Shown here piece after piece: positions 21,899 through 33,000 of a stretch of 64,000 bases of DNA. This DNA is from Ascarosepion bandense (Eukaryota; Mollusca; Cephalopoda; Sepiida; Sepiidae), in NCBI GenBank assembly GCA_037127315.1, contig JBBBDQ010000352.1, positions 588,501-652,500 on the forward strand, in the 5' to 3' direction. The notes under the pieces are model-generated. The model searched no databases. It worked only from the letters and a program-made list of their open reading frames with translations, and had not been told where the DNA came from. Each line of letters opens with the position of its first letter. The first letter of the stretch is position 1. The position numbers and the translations under genes are program-made.

Positions 21899-22952
21899 TA
21901 AATAAATAAAAAGAGGAAAGGTTCAGGTTCCACAAACAATACAAAATGAAGTAATGATACTTTGATTACATCATTTTGAAATCAGAATTATACTGAATAA
22001 AGACAAAAGAAAAGGAAATATTTCTCATAAAAGGTAATGGTAGTATTAGCTGTTTCCTTATTAGGAAGTGTTTGGCATTCATTGACAGAACAGTCAATGG
22101 TATGCTTTTCTTTTCTCCCAGGCTATCAAACTGGGATCAAAGTGTAGTATCTGCCTTTGGGTGGACGGACTACTTTTAGCTCTCAATTCTTCAGGCAAAA
22201 CATAAATAAGGGATACTTGATCCCAAGGATTCTAAAACTGCAGCAGCACCTCCCCATTACATCAATAAGCAGTTGTTGGTGAATATTAAAACCAGCACAA
22301 TTTTGGTTGCTGAGGCCAAGCAAATAAATATTAAATATAACTGAACAAATATAATGTGAAGGTTGATTATTGTTATAAATTGATCTTGACATTTCTTGGG
22401 TTGAGAAGACAGCATTTGATTTAGCAAACCGTTGTGACGTTGCTCGAACACGTGACATATGGTTCACAACATATAAAGAAGTAATATTGAATAGCAACAG
22501 TCGAGTCAGCAGTTATCACGGTTGTTGTTATCTACTCAGCTCACTAGTTGCCACCCTACACGGACATGCACTACTGTATCTACCGAGAAAAAACATATTA
22601 CTAACTTATATCTGTGTATTGTCATTTTGCCACAGTACAACACAACTGATAACAATTTTTCCGAATAGTAGAATTTTCTTTTTGATAGGACCCATGAATT
22701 TAGTTTTAGGAAACTGCCATATTTTACATAAATGCTTGATAATTTTCCAAGTCATTTTTTTCTGTTGTTAGGACATCAAAGAAAAGAATGTTTTGTATCT
22801 GCTAATATTCTTTGACATTTTGACAAAATAATAGCAAATAACACAAGGGATCAATATTTATCTAAATTGCCATGTTTAAATGGTTAGCAATTTAATGTTT
22901 TTAGTATAGAAAGAAAAAAATGAATTGGATAAATTGAATTTGCTACTTATGG
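21899..22952. other. Non-coding sequence with an LTR- or promoter-like patch
   Basis: AATATAACTGAACAAATATA at about 22335 nearly repeats the 5' flank of the Helitron (AATATAATTGAACAAATATG at 21140), so an older repeat lies on both sides. Around 22440-22500 are CACGTGACATATGG and CATATAAAGAAG, which could be promoter-like. No gene recognised. Confidence 0.4.
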
Positions 22953-23120
22953 TAATGTGCGTTGTGGTGCAGTGGATACCGACTCGGACTGAGAAATCAG
23001 GGAGCCGAGTTCAAATTCCACTTGAATTCCTTGCACTCACTTATGCACAAATGCCGTTGGGAAAGGTATTAATCCATCTTTTCCCTCCAGTTATGGGTTA
23101 AATAACAGAACAGATTGGAT
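22953..23120 (+). mobile_element. tRNA-derived SINE, 5' half
   Basis: Begins AATGTGCGTTGTGGTGCAGT and stops after AACAGATTGGATA. The 3' half is missing. Confidence 0.9.
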
Positions 23121-23426
23121 ACCCCTGCAGGAATCAAGGCAGAAATTTGATTAAAAAAAAAAAAATAACAAAAAATTGTTAGGATCTCATTTGAAGCTCA
23201 AGGATATAGAAAATTAAGCACGCAAAATACCTCGACCATAGATTCTTCAATCAAAGCCAGATTTGAGCCTGTTAAATTTTATAGGCTGATGGGGGTCTTA
23301 AAGCAAGAGTGAAGGTTGGGGACCTTGTTCTGTTTTACAAAATGCCAATGTCACTACAGTTTCTTATAGCTTAGGGCTTTATAGTCTAAAGGAGTCTTTT
23401 TAAGAGTGATAAAAGGATGTGCGTTG

Positions 23427-23437
23427 TGGTGCAGTGG
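23427..23437 (+). promoter_or_regulatory. SINE internal Pol III A box
   Basis: TGGTGCAGTGG fits the A-box consensus TRGYNNARNGG at every position. Confidence 0.85.
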
Positions 23438-23470
23438 ATATCTGCTTGGAACGAGAAATTGGGGAGCCGA

Positions 23471-23481
23471 GTTCAAATTCC
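23471..23481 (+). promoter_or_regulatory. SINE internal Pol III B box
   Basis: GTTCAAATTCC resembles the B-box consensus GGTTCGANTCC and lies about 35 bp after the A box, as in tRNA genes. Confidence 0.75.
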
Positions 23482-23723
23482 ACTTGAATTCCTTGCATTC
23501 ACTTATGCATAAATACTGTTGGGAAAGGTATTAATCCATCTCTTCCTTCTAGTTATGGGTTAAATAACAGAACAGATTGGGTTCTAAAACTTTGGCTGGC
23601 AACCAGTTTATCTCAGAAAACAATTGCAACCTACTGCGGGATAATCCTTTGGCCAGTCAGTCATGTCTCTTTCAAGACATGATCGCCCAAAGTGTGTTTC
23701 ACGTATGGCACTTAACTAACTGA

Positions 23724-23918
23724 TTAAATATTTCCTCTTCTGTGGGACAATCTTTTTTTTCTAACATAGCCTGTTATATACAAAAGTGACATTTGAATAT
23801 CTTTAATGATATTAGATTCAATGTCTGCTAAATTATCAAATGTTTGACATCTTGTTTCTTTCGGCAACTGTCTACAATTATGGCCTGGGTCAAAGTTTAC
23901 TTTGACATTAATATACAA
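23724..23918 (-). other. Unassigned reading frame between two SINE pieces
   Basis: A minus-strand frame of about 64 codons (C-x-T-F-D-N-L-A-D-I-E-S-N ... L-L-Y-I-T-G-Y-V-R-K-K) has a composition unlike the surrounding microsatellite-type frames and may be a transposase fragment ('I-x-G-Y' before basic residues occurs in P-element/THAP-like transposases). This is weak; it is recorded only as a candidate. Confidence 0.2.
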
Positions 23919-24016
23919 CCTACTACAGGATATTCCTCTGCCCAGTCAGTCATGTCTCTTTCAAGACATGATTGCCCAAAGCGTGTATCATGTATGGCAC
24001 TTAACTGACTGACTAA
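23915..24016 (+). mobile_element. tRNA-derived SINE, 3' fragment
   Basis: Repeats the last third of the SINE (CCCAGTCAGTCATGTCTCTT to GCACTTAACTGACTGACT) about 190 bp after the full-length copy. It may be a partial duplication or a separate truncated insertion. Confidence 0.85.
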
Positions 24017-24069
24017 TGGTTATAGTGAGGTTAACAATTTTCCTCAAAGAAAGCATTTAGCATTCCTTG

Positions 24070-24420
24070 GCCAGACAGTGTTGCTCATCCTCATCATTTA
24101 ACATCTGTTTCCATGCTAGAATAGGTTGGACAGAATTTTCTTGGTTTTTTCCAGGCCGCCTGCTTTTGTGTAAGCCTGGCTGTAATCTCAACTTCCTTCA
24201 ATTGGCATTGATAAGCTGCATCCATGTTTTACATGCTCTACCTATTATCCATCGACCTCAATAAACTTACAATTGCTGACTGGGTTGTCTGTGTTTATTC
24301 TCTCAACATGCCCAAACCATCTGAGTCTAGCTCTTGGTTTAAAATTAACTCATTCCCTAAAACTGTTTTTAGGCTTCTCATGTCCACTAACTGTTCCTCC
24401 TCTTTCCAGTATTGATGGAG
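24070..24420 (+). repeat. Cephalopod-type dispersed repeat relic
   Basis: Contains CATCATTTAACATCTGTTTC followed by CCATGCTAGAATAGGTTGGA, close to the 'CATCGTTTAACGTCCGCTTTC...CATGCTAGCATGGG' repeat that I recall from squid and octopus sequences. The later part includes TCAACATGCCCAAACCATCT, which also reads like a decayed dispersed repeat. Identification is from memory. Confidence 0.5.
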
Positions 24421-24649
24421 ACTTTCTTTCCTAGTGTTTTTGTTTAAAATAATGTTGAAAGTCAACATTTTGATGATAACATTTTCTATTTCAGTTATAT
24501 GCTATATACATTTTAGCTGTTACTGCTGTTAAAAGTCTCAAAGTGATGTGGTTTCTGTTATTTGGTAAAATTCTTTGTAATTCTGTAGCATGTGATCTGA
24601 TGCACCTCTCTGAACCTCAAGCTACATTTTCTCAGTCATTTTTAGTCAT

Positions 24650-24745
24650 GAATCCAATTTCAGTTGAATTCATTATGTTCACTTATGTGCAAATACCATT
24701 TGGCAAGGTATAATTCCATCTCTTCTCTCCCTAGGTGTGGGTTAA
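24650..24745 (+). mobile_element. tRNA-derived SINE, central fragment
   Basis: Matches from TTTCAGTTGAATTCATTATG to TGTGGGTTAATTAG, the middle of the SINE only. Confidence 0.7.
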
Positions 24746-25204
24746 TTAGTCAGGTATGTATCAATAAAACTATTATCATCTCCAAATAAAATAAAATTAT
24801 GGTTCTGGGTATGATGGAAAACTGCATCTGGCAGCAAGGCCTCTGATTGGAAGGTTGTGTGGAGCATGTAACCACCTTTTAATTGCTGTTGTTCGACTCT
24901 GACTTGAAGTGGTAGCACCTGTTAGGCTCCCAGCTATAGGCAAATATTTAATTCCCAAACTGGAGTCAAAGCACTATGAAAATATAAAAACAGACTTTTA
25001 TAGAAATATATATATAAAAATTGACTTGTATAGAAAAATGAACATTTTTTAAGAAAAAAATAAAAAAATTACCATATATTTTTGAAGGGAAAAAATTATT
25101 ACCAACAATACATTTTTGAATACAAAACTAGAAGACATATTCAGTTTTCTAAAATAAAAAATTTTTTTTTTTATCAAAATCTGACTAAATCAACTTTCTC
25201 ACTA
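24746..25204. other. AT-rich non-coding sequence
   Basis: No recognisable feature. There is a long A/T-rich stretch from 24990 to 25190. Confidence 0.5.
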
Positions 25205-25480
25205 TAGTCAGTTAAGCGCCATATGTGATGCACGCTTGAGCAATCATGTCTCTTTCAAGACATGACTGACTTGGCAGAAGATTATTAGGTTACCATTGCT
25301 TTCTGCAGTAGACTGGTTGTCAATCTGTCCTGTTATTTACCCCATAACTGGAGGGAGGAGATGGATTAATACCTTTCCCAAGGGTATTTGCATATAAGTG
25401 AATGCAAGGAATTCAACTGGAATTCGAACTCAGCTCACTGATTTCTTGTTCCAAGCCAATATTCACTGCACAAACCAAAC
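25205..25480 (-). mobile_element. tRNA-derived SINE, nearly full length
   Basis: Minus-strand copy ending at TAGTCAGTTAAGCGCCATAT on the low side. The tRNA head is decayed at 25450-25480 (TTGTGCAGTGAATATTGG on the minus strand). Confidence 0.88.
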
Positions 25481-25734
25481 ATTAAAAAAATACCTTAAAA
25501 CCGTAACCTTTTGGCATTAAATAACTTAAAGAGGTTGATATGCCATTAAACAAAACTCAAACTCAAAATAAAATTGCATACAAATTATTTAAATAATCCA
25601 TAGAGGTTGATGTCCTGCTAAATAAAAATAACCAATTACCTACTTGCTGTTTATGCAAATAGACTAAGGCTGGTTAAATTACTTTGAGAATTTCTGAGGT
25701 AAGAAATTCTCTTACATTTGGATTATTTTCGTCC

Positions 25735-25865
25735 CTTTTTTTTTCTGATATGAGGTATTGTAACTATTTATATTATTTACCTTATTTGAACTGTTGTCCT
25801 CATCTTTACTGTGATATTCATAACATTTTGGTCAGTGAACTTCTTCAGGTTAAAAACTTAGAACT
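25735..25865 (+). repeat. Penelope-type terminal repeat fragment
   Basis: Contains GATATGAGGTATTGTAACTA and TTTTGGTCAGTGAACTTCTT, repeated in diverged form at 27845-27945 and twice at 53265-53530. The minus strand of the 27.9 kb copy has 'CATCTGAAGATGGCC', the motif style of Penelope-like hairpins. Confidence 0.5.
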
Positions 25866-25889
25866 TTAAGTCTAATCTGCCTTTTTGTT

Positions 25890-25975
25890 TACTTTTTTTT
25901 TTTTTTTAAATCATTTCACTTGAAGCAAGGAAGGACCACCACCACTGGTGCACAGGGGATTACAGTGAGAGAAGA
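25890..25975 (-). mobile_element. LINE 3' tail fragment
   Basis: The T-run at 25896-25909, then AAATCATTTCACTTGAAGCA and 'GGTGCACAGGGGATTACA', is the reverse complement of the LINE tail seen at 18750-18812. Confidence 0.7.
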
Positions 25976-25997
25976 ATCAAGGTACTGGGGATGTACA

Positions 25998-26305
25998 GTC
26001 AGTCAGTCAAGTGCCATACGTGATACATGCTTGGAGTGATCATGTCTCGAAAGAGACATGACTGACTGGGCAGAACGTTATCCCACAGTAGGTTGCCATT
26101 GCTTTCTGTGGTAGACTGGTTGCCGACCAAGGCTATAGAACCCAATCTGTCCTGTTATTTAACCCATGACTGGAGAGAAGAGACGGATTAATACCTTTCC
26201 CAAGGGTATTTGTGCATAAGTGAACGCTATGAGTTCAACTGAAATTTGAACTCAGCTCCCTGATTTCTCGTTCCTAGTCGATATCCACTGCACCACAATG
26301 CACAT
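25998..26305 (-). mobile_element. tRNA-derived SINE, full length
   Basis: Minus-strand full-length copy from GATGTGCATTGTGGTGCAGT (26305 downward) to GGCACTTGACTGACTGACTG. It directly abuts the mariner element at 26306. Confidence 0.92.
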
Positions 26306-27590
26306 CAAGGTAACCAAAAAAGTTCTGTCCATTTTTGATTAGTCATTGAATGATTTTGAAACATATACAAAATGCGTGTAGCAATTGTTTTCAACTTCGG
26401 ACAGCTGAAAGTAGAAACATCAGACGTTATAAAAAACATGTGCACCATACCCGACCATCAGTTATAAGTTGGACAGCTGTGAGAAGGATAGTAGTGTCTA
26501 GAGATCTCATTCGGGGCTGTTTGCTTTACGACTTCAAAGTGGGCTTATCAACAGCTGCATCAAGTTGCCGCATATGTCAAGTGTTTGGTGATAATGCTGT
26601 GGATGAACATATGCAAGGCATTGGTTTTGAAAATTAATATCGGGAGATTTGTCTCTCCATGATGAGCCACACAGTAAATGACCACATGTCTTGAATGACG
26701 GATTCCTGAAGGCGGCCATTGAAGAGGACAGAAGTCTAACGTGTGGTGAACTTGCAAGACAGTTTAATGTTTCCGATAAAACAGTTAGACTTCACCTGCA
26801 TTACGTAGGTAAGATGTACAAACTGAGCCAGTGGCTTCCGCAAACGCTGTTGGCGGTCCACAAGGGACAATGAATGGCAGCCTGCATATTGCTGCTTTCT
26901 TGCCACCGTATTGCATCCTTATTCAATCAAGTGCTTACTAGTGATGAAAAATGGGTTCTGTACAAAACTCCCAAGCATTCCAGACATTGGTTGTCTCCTC
27001 AGCATGCTGTCCCTCACACTGCAAGACCACCTATGCACCCACCCAAGATTATGCTTTGTGTCTGGTGGACAGGTCATCAAGTAGTTCAATCTGAACTGCT
27101 ACCAATGGGCCAAACAGCCACAGGAGACCTATACTCACAGCAATTGAAGCATGTGCAACAGACGTTGTGCCAGAAGGAGCCAGCACTGGGGAATCGCAAA
27201 GAGATGTTCTTATCCTCCATGACAATGCAAGGCCGCCTATTGTGCAAGTGGTCAGGGATACCATACAGCAACTTGTGTGGGATACTTTGTGCCATCCATC
27301 TTATTCCCCTGACCTTGTGCCATTTGATTACCACTTCTTCCACTCCCTGGATAATCATCTTTGTGGGAAATCCTTCAACAATGAAGCAGACTTGCACAAA
27401 GCCCTCACAGACTTTTTTGCGTCAACCCTCACCAAGTTCTACCATAATGGCATTGAACGGCTGGAGACACATTGGCAGAAGGTGCTAAATGACGATGGCG
27501 ATTATTTCAAAGACTAAATATAAGTTACACATACTGTGAAGCATTTTATTTTTTCCTTTAAAATTGGACAGAACATTTTTGGTTACCTTG
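26306..27590 (+). mobile_element. Mariner element with both terminal inverted repeats
   Basis: The left end CAAGGTAACCAAAAAAGTTC and the reverse complement of the right end, CAAGGTAACCAAAAATGTTC, match over about 28 bp. The element is 1285 bp, normal for mariner. The right flank is TA; the left flank is AT at the SINE edge, so the usual TA duplication is not clean and the exact end may be off by a base or two. Confidence 0.88.
26488..27517 (+). pseudogene. Mariner transposase (D,D34D), broken by stops and frameshifts
   Basis: The N-terminal helix-turn-helix region begins near 26508 (I-R-G-C-L-L-Y-D-F-K-V-G). A frameshift and stop follow near 26630. The second DNA-binding helix set is at 26691-26873 (L-A-R-Q-F-N-V-S-D-K-T-V-R). 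After a TGA at 26871 the catalytic domain has L-T-S-D-E-K-W-V-L-Y (first Asp). A frame change near 27165 leads to L-H-D-N-A-R-P-P (second Asp) and H-P-S-Y-S-P-D-L-V-P-F-D-Y-H-F-F (third Asp). Exactly 34 residues separate the second and third Asp, the mariner signature. It ends at 27517. All three catalytic residues survive, so decay is recent, but no intact protein can be made. Its partner DNA is the pair of inverted repeats at 26306 and 27590. Confidence 0.85.
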
Positions 27591-27604
27591 TAAGAGATAG
27601 ATGG

Positions 27605-27800
27605 GAATCAAGTAAATAGAAGATGGTAATTGACATTACATTTCAGTTTTTAGAAATTGTTGCTATCAGGGAAGCAAACAAATAGAAACGCGTTCCACAA
27701 ATGGTAAGTGAAAGGAAAGAAACTATTAGAGTAGAAGTAGTAGTTACATTTAATTATTTTGACAGTGAAAGGGCAGGACCTTGATCCCAGTCGAGAAGCA
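27605..27800 (-). mobile_element. LINE 3' region fragment, antisense
   Basis: AATTGACATTACATTTCAGT and GCTATCAGGGAAGCAAACAA are diverged reverse complements of the LINE C-terminal coding/3' region (compare 45590-45665 and 62390-62450). Confidence 0.6.
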
Positions 27801-27844
27801 TGCTTAAAAACATGGTCAGAGAACCAGGGAAAAAAGCTTGTGTA

Positions 27845-27945
27845 ACTATCTGCATGATTTTTTTAGTTTGAACCATTGTCTTCATATTCATTGTTATATT
27901 CACAATGTTTTGGTCATTGTTTGCTCTGGCCATCTTCAGATGATA
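27845..27945 (+). repeat. Penelope-type terminal repeat fragment
   Basis: Related to 25735-25865; its minus strand contains CATCTGAAGATGGCCAGAGC. Confidence 0.5.
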
Positions 27946-27984
27946 TATGTTGAAATTTCAAACTGAATTCTTTATTTAATTAAT

Positions 27985-28245
27985 ACTGAGCATCAGGAAG
28001 AGATAACTGAAGTTCCTGGGACATGCAATGAGGAAGGAGGACTTGGAGAACTTGATACTGACAGACCAGATAGAGGGGAAAAAGAGACAGTGGAGAACAT
28101 TTGAAGGGCCTGAGCAGGTGGATGATAGAATGGGTTTTACATGGTGTAACAGGAGAAAACATACAAAGAGCCACCAGGATAGGGAGACATGAAAAGCCAT
28201 GATCACCTCCGTCCTAAAAGGACAGGGCACATAGAAGAAAATTTC
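27985..28245 (+). mobile_element. RTE-type LINE 3' fragment
   Basis: Matches the end of the RT gene at 38480-38690: GAAGTTCCTGGGACATGCAA, GGAGGACTTGGAGAACTTGA and a terminal AAAAGGACAGGGCACATAGA. In one frame this is K-F-L-G-H-A-M-R-K-E-D-L-E-N-L, a C-terminal motif common to an invertebrate endonuclease-reverse transcriptase family. Confidence 0.7.
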
Positions 28246-28434
28246 TTTAGAAACAAAACAAAATGCTGAACTACTATCTAATTACAATTCTTCTTTATGA
28301 AAATGTAAGCTAGACAATATCCTCACAGCTGAAGAGGAGATGAGTCAGCAGAGGTATGATTTTATAGAATAATGCTAAGGATACTATAGACAGAGCATTT
28401 AATCAACAAGGGAGTTATATAAAAAATGGGAAGG

Positions 28435-28805
28435 AAAAGGACATATTTAGAATCAAAGATTTGAAATTTTTAGAAGGAATAATAAGGAAAGAGGGCTTGG
28501 AGAATGTGACATTCATAGGACATATTGAAGGCAAGAAAGACAGAGGGGAAGCAGCAAGTAACCTACTTGAGGAGCTTGTGTAAATGTATGACAGAACAGA
28601 AAGTGGGAAGGATAGTAAAAAGACAAACATTGCTGAGTGTATAAAAGATAGGAAGTTGTGGAGAGCCATGATTACCTGACAATCTGGTATGAATGGATAG
28701 CAGAACAGGGAGTGCAAAGGATAGCAACAAAAAACATTACTCAGAGATAAAGGATATAAAGGTGTGGAGAGCCATGACCAACCTACATAAAAAGCTTTTG
28801 TAAAT
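28435..28805 (+). mobile_element. RTE-type LINE 3' fragments, decayed, two overlapping tails
   Basis: GGAAAGAGGGCTTGGAGAAT and GTTGTGGAGAGCCATGATTA, then a second tail with GTGTGGAGAGCCATGACCA at about 28767. It ends where the LINE at about 28830 begins. Confidence 0.6.
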
Positions 28806-28829
28806 GGATGACAGATCAAGAAATTTTGT

Positions 28830-30213
28830 CTCAAACCTCATTCCTCTCTTCGTGGTTCTCTCCTGCCTCTTTGTCCCCCATTGCTCGGGCTGTTGCCCTG
28901 GACATCTTCAAAGCTTTTGATAGGGTTTGGCATGCTGGCCTTCTACGTAAGCTACAGGGCTATGGTATCATCGGACGCTTGCTTGATCTGATTCAGTCTT
29001 TCCTATCTAACTGCATAATAAAGGTGATCTTGAATGGACATGCCTCCACATTCTACTGCACGAACACTAGAGCTTTCCAGGGCTCTTTCCTAGACCCGAC
29101 ACTCTTCTTGATCTTCATAAATGATCTCCCAGATTAGATCAAGTCACAAGTAGGCATCTATGCAGATGATACCACAATCTACCCCTGCATTAATAAAAAT
29201 TCTGGCAAGGCAGACAAACATAACCTCACTGCTAATCTTGAAAAGGATCTACACTCAGTGGTGGACTGGGGTAAGAAGTGGCTTGTAAATTTCAATGCTT
29301 CTAAAACAAAACTGCTATCTGTTAACCATCACAGGCAATCTCTCCTGCAGCCCATAAGCATGGACCAAGAAAGTCTCCCTGAAAGCAACATACTGTGCCT
29401 CCTCGGCCTCACCCTATTTTCCGACCTAAAGTGGAATCATTACATTGAGTCAATAGCTAAATCCACTGTTAGGAAGGTTGGGTCACTATGTCAGGCCAGG
29501 AAGTTTTTTATGCCTAAATCCATCTTAAACATATACAAATCAACCATCCATCCATGCATAGGATACTGCTGTCATATATGGTCAGGCGCCTTTGCTGTTC
29601 ATCTCAGTGTTCTTGACAGGCTCCAAAGGAGAATCTGTAATGTGAAAGGTCCTGACTTAGCAGCTCGACCCCAGCCATTTTCTCACTAGTGAGATTTGGC
29701 TTCTCTCTGTCTATTCTACAAATATATTTGTGGCTTCTGCTCTGACAAACTTAAGTCACTGGTGCCTCCGCCACAAGAATTTACTCATGCAACCAGATTG
29801 GCAACAAAGTTCTACCCATTTACAGTTAGATCAACCAAATGCAGCCGACAATTCTACTCCAGCAGCTTCTTTTCTTGCATTTCCAGCCTGTGGAACTTCT
29901 TTTGATATGCTTGCTTTCCTGACAGCTACAACCTCCAGGAATTTAAATGCAATGTCAATACCCATCTCTTTTCTATTTGACTCCAGTTCTTTCTAAATCA
30001 CCCAGTATATCTTGTTCTTTTCCTTTCTCTTTACCTTTGCAACTCTTTTCACATCTATGTTTCCATCCTCCTCTTGCCTTTTCTCTGATACCCACTGTAA
30101 TTGGTTCATCTTTCTCTTCACTCTCCTCTTGTCTAAACTTTTACTCTTATGTAGCCCTCTACACATCAGTGGCAGTACCGCCTTGCTTGGACCGAAACAA
30201 TTAAAAAAAAATA
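28830..30213 (+). pseudogene. LINE reverse transcriptase, 5'-truncated and internally deleted copy
   Basis: Starts with a segment matching the linker before RT in the LINE at 15160 (S-F-L-S-S-W-F-S-P-A). It then jumps directly to A-V-A-L-D-I-F-K-A-F-D-R-V-W, so roughly 0.8 kb including the first RT motifs is missing. After that it is colinear: F-Q-G-S-F-L-D-P (from P-Q-G-S), Y-A-D-D catalytic motif near 29161, L-L-G-L-T near 29400, Y-C-C-H-I-W, and a C-terminal L-W-N-F-F. Stops occur near 29135 and 29687. The 3' UTR ends GTACCGCCTTGCTTGG...ATTAAAAAAAAA at about 30205. It sits directly against the Gypsy relic. Confidence 0.85.
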
Positions 30214-31900
30214 ACAAAACGAGTCGACACCAGTATTTAAGGTAAAACCTAGTGTACCATTCACAGCCTTAGATCAGATCAGTGAAGAATTAGACTGGCT
30301 TCAAAGAATGGGTGTAATTAAAAAAAAATTGACCATTCAGCAGCACCAAAGTGAAAAAAAAAAAATTTATCTTTGTGCTGATTTTTCGATTGGATTAAAC
30401 AAATGTTTACAATCTTTTAACTACCCATTACCAAGTCCAGAGAAAATTTTTGCAAATTTAAATGGTGAAAATTTTTTTTTTTTTCAAAGCTGGATTTCTC
30501 TGAGGCATGTTTGCAAATATATGAAGAAGAACGTTCAGAGATAATAACAATAAATACACACAAGGGATTGTGTAAGTTAAACTTCCTTTTAGGAGGAAAT
30601 TGGCCCAGCTATATTTCAACAAGCCATGGACGCTGTTTGTAGATTGTGATTTTGCAGTTGCTAATCTGGATGATAAATTGATTAAAAGTGTATGTAAGGA
30701 ACAACATATTGAGCATAGGAAAAGAATTTTTGAAAAAATAGAGTACAGGTTTGAACTTAGTGAGGAAAAGCGAAAAATCATTTTTGCCTAAAATAAAGTA
30801 CTTAGGACAAATTATGGTCGCCAACCAGATTTGTTGAAGGCAAATGTAATTAATAATATGCCTTTCATAACAAATGTTACTAGGCTACCAGCAAATGTAG
30901 GACTAACAAATTATTATCAAATTCATATATCTAATATGCAGAATTTAAGAGCTCCCCTGAACAATTTGCTTAAATGGTGTAAAGTGGAATTGAACTGATA
31001 AGTGTCAAAAGGTGTTTGAAAAAATCGAGAAAATACTAATGTTAGATTAATCATTAACACATTATGATCTGAAAGCAGAAATTGTATTGGCTTCAAATGA
31101 TAGTAACTCTGGTATAAAACTGGTAATTCTACTTTAAAAGATGATGATGATGGTAACATGGTAATGTTTGTTACTACCAACAGAGAAAAGGAACTCCTAT
31201 GCATACAGAAAATAGATTATAATCTGACAAATTTGTGATGGAATATCAACCATTCAAAAATTAGGACACACTGATGGTTTATCAAGATTGATTCCAAAAA
31301 ATATAGAACCCTCTGAAGATACTGTAATTGCAGCATTAAAAAGTGAAATATAAATTAAAAATATATTATGCAATGTAATACAAGATTTACCAGTTACCCT
31401 CAAAGAAATAAAGGTAGAAGCAAGAGATCGTACAAAATGTTCGTAGTAGTAATTGTTGAAAGAGATAAGGAGAAAGAGAACAAGGTGTGACCTGACCTAA
31501 AAGGTAGAAGCAGAACAAGACATTTTTATTTTGAAAACAGAAAAACAACTAAAAGTACAAAAAATAGAGAATTTTTAGAATAAAATCCAGACTGAAACAC
31601 ATACTTCCTATGTGACGTAGTACTAATGCTTCTACAAAGAGTATTAGTAATGCCTATCATATTGCAAAATTGAATATTAAATGAATTTCATAGCAGACAT
31701 CTAGTAATTTCAAGGATGAAATCTCTTATGAGAAGCAATGTATACTGGACCAAAATGAATCAAGACAATGAAAAAGTATTAAAAGCCTGCAGAGGTTGTG
31801 CTCTGGTAGCAAAATCACCTACCACGAAAATACAACCTTGGCCAAAGTCAGACATGCCATATACATATACAATACTGTGGTACCATTGAAGACGTAGGTA
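30214..31900 (+). pseudogene. Gypsy-type pol relic: reverse transcriptase, RNase H and integrase segments
   Basis: In changing frames: P-V-F-K-V-K-P, E-L-D-W-L-Q-R-M-G-V-I-K, I-Y-L-C-A-D-F-S-I-G-L-N, Y-P-L-P-S-P-E-K-I-F-A-N-L-N-G (RT N-terminal half, 30235-30470); Y-D-L-K-A-E-I-V-L-A-S (RNase H start, about 31070); H-T-D-G-L-S-R-L-I-P (about 31270); R-M-K-S-L-M-R-S-N-V-Y-W and C-R-G-C-A-L-V-A-K-S-P (integrase zinc-binding domain, about 31715-31825). The RT catalytic box is not recognisable. Such elements encode gag-pol for retroviral-like replication; this copy is heavily decayed and has no visible LTR. Confidence 0.75.
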
Positions 31901-32139
31901 GCTGGTTAATGTTTCTTTGTTTTGACCTTGTGCCAGACATAATCGAACTCCCTACAACTTAAAAGTTTTATGCAGAAGGTTTTCATCATTATCAGAAAGT
32001 TGGTTGTTGGCAGGATGGAATGTGTGGAATAGTGTCAGAATAAAATATACATTTTTCATGTTAAAATAGAAATTTATTAAAAGGAGGAATAACAAGAATT
32101 CATAGAAATTAATGTTCAATGAGAATATTAAGAGTATCA

Positions 32140-33000
32140 AAAGTTCGTACAAAATGTTTGTAGTAGTTATAGTTGAAAGAGATAAAGAGAAAGAGGATAA
32201 TGTCCAAGTCAATTGAAATTAAAGTTAGATTTTAGATGTTTCATCTTGAGGCTCCCATCTGACTCTCTTGACTGACTGTCACTGGTGAAGTCCTTATATT
32301 GTAATCTAGATATTTTTTTTGCACTAACTCTGCAAAGTCCTTTTGGTCTTGCAAGTCGCTCCAATTGGGCAAAAATCGATTTAGCACCTACTTGTGAAAT
32401 TTGGTTTCCACTTTGTCATTAAGCACATGGTCAATCCTTTTTCTATTTGGGAAAACCCAGGATTTCATATGTCATTGTGAATTTTTGTAAAAGTGAAGAA
32501 GGTTGATTTTAATTAATTTCTTCTTGGCTACACCATCTTATTATGATTTCAAGATGGAATACCAACTGTCCAAAAAAATTGGGACATGATGATGCTTTAT
32601 CAAGATTGAAATAAAAAAATACTGAACCATTTGAGGAGACTGTGATTACAGCATTAAAAATTAGAATCAAAATCAAAAATATTTTATGCAATGTAGGATT
32701 TAGAAGAAATAAAAAGTAAAAGCAGAACAAGAAAAATTTATTTCAAAAATAAAAATAAAATTAAAAGAAAGACAATTTTTAGAACAAAATCCAGACTTGA
32801 TCGTTTACTCACTATGTGACAGAATATTAATGTTTGCATAAATAGTAGTAGTAATACTTATCATATTACAAAAGTGAATATTAAGTGAATTTCATAGAAG
32901 ACATCCAGAAATTTCTTTGTATACTGGGTCCAAAATGGATCAAAACATTGTCAAAGTAGTAAAAGCCTGCAGAGGTTGTGCTCTGGCAGTAAAATGGCTT
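32140..33000 (+). pseudogene. Second Gypsy pol fragment, direct repeat of the first
   Basis: The segment with GTACAAAATGTTTGTAGTAG near 32148 and the D-A-L-S-R-L region near 32590, ending with the same zinc-binding block (AAAGCCTGCAGAGGTTGTGC at about 32961), repeats 31230-31830 in the same orientation. This could be two insertions or a segmental duplication within one element. Confidence 0.65.

Larger units (their letters stand above)
23416..23726 (+). mobile_element. tRNA-derived SINE, full-length reference copy
   Basis: A complete copy of about 310 bp: tRNA-like head with A and B boxes, a central region (GGTATTAATCCATCTCTTCC ... GGGTTAAATAACAG), and a 3' region whose inverted motif CATGTCTCTTTCAAGACATG can fold, ending CACTTAACTAACTGATT. 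It is the family yardstick for the other copies here. SINEs are Pol III transcripts that depend on a LINE's reverse transcriptase. No A-tail was seen at its end. Confidence 0.92.

Noticed and set aside
22183..22497. Minus-strand frame of 104 codons
   Set aside because: No domain recognised, and the sequence overlaps a repeated block also found near 21140. Left as non-coding.
30600..30791. Short open frame in the Gypsy region as a host gene
   Set aside because: The frame is out of register with the adjacent Gypsy motifs and has no splice sites or family similarity of its own.
30214..33000. Complete LTR retrotransposon with paired LTRs
   Set aside because: I looked for direct repeats flanking the pol relic. 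The only direct repeat seen (31230-31830 versus 32140-33000) is coding sequence, not an LTR.
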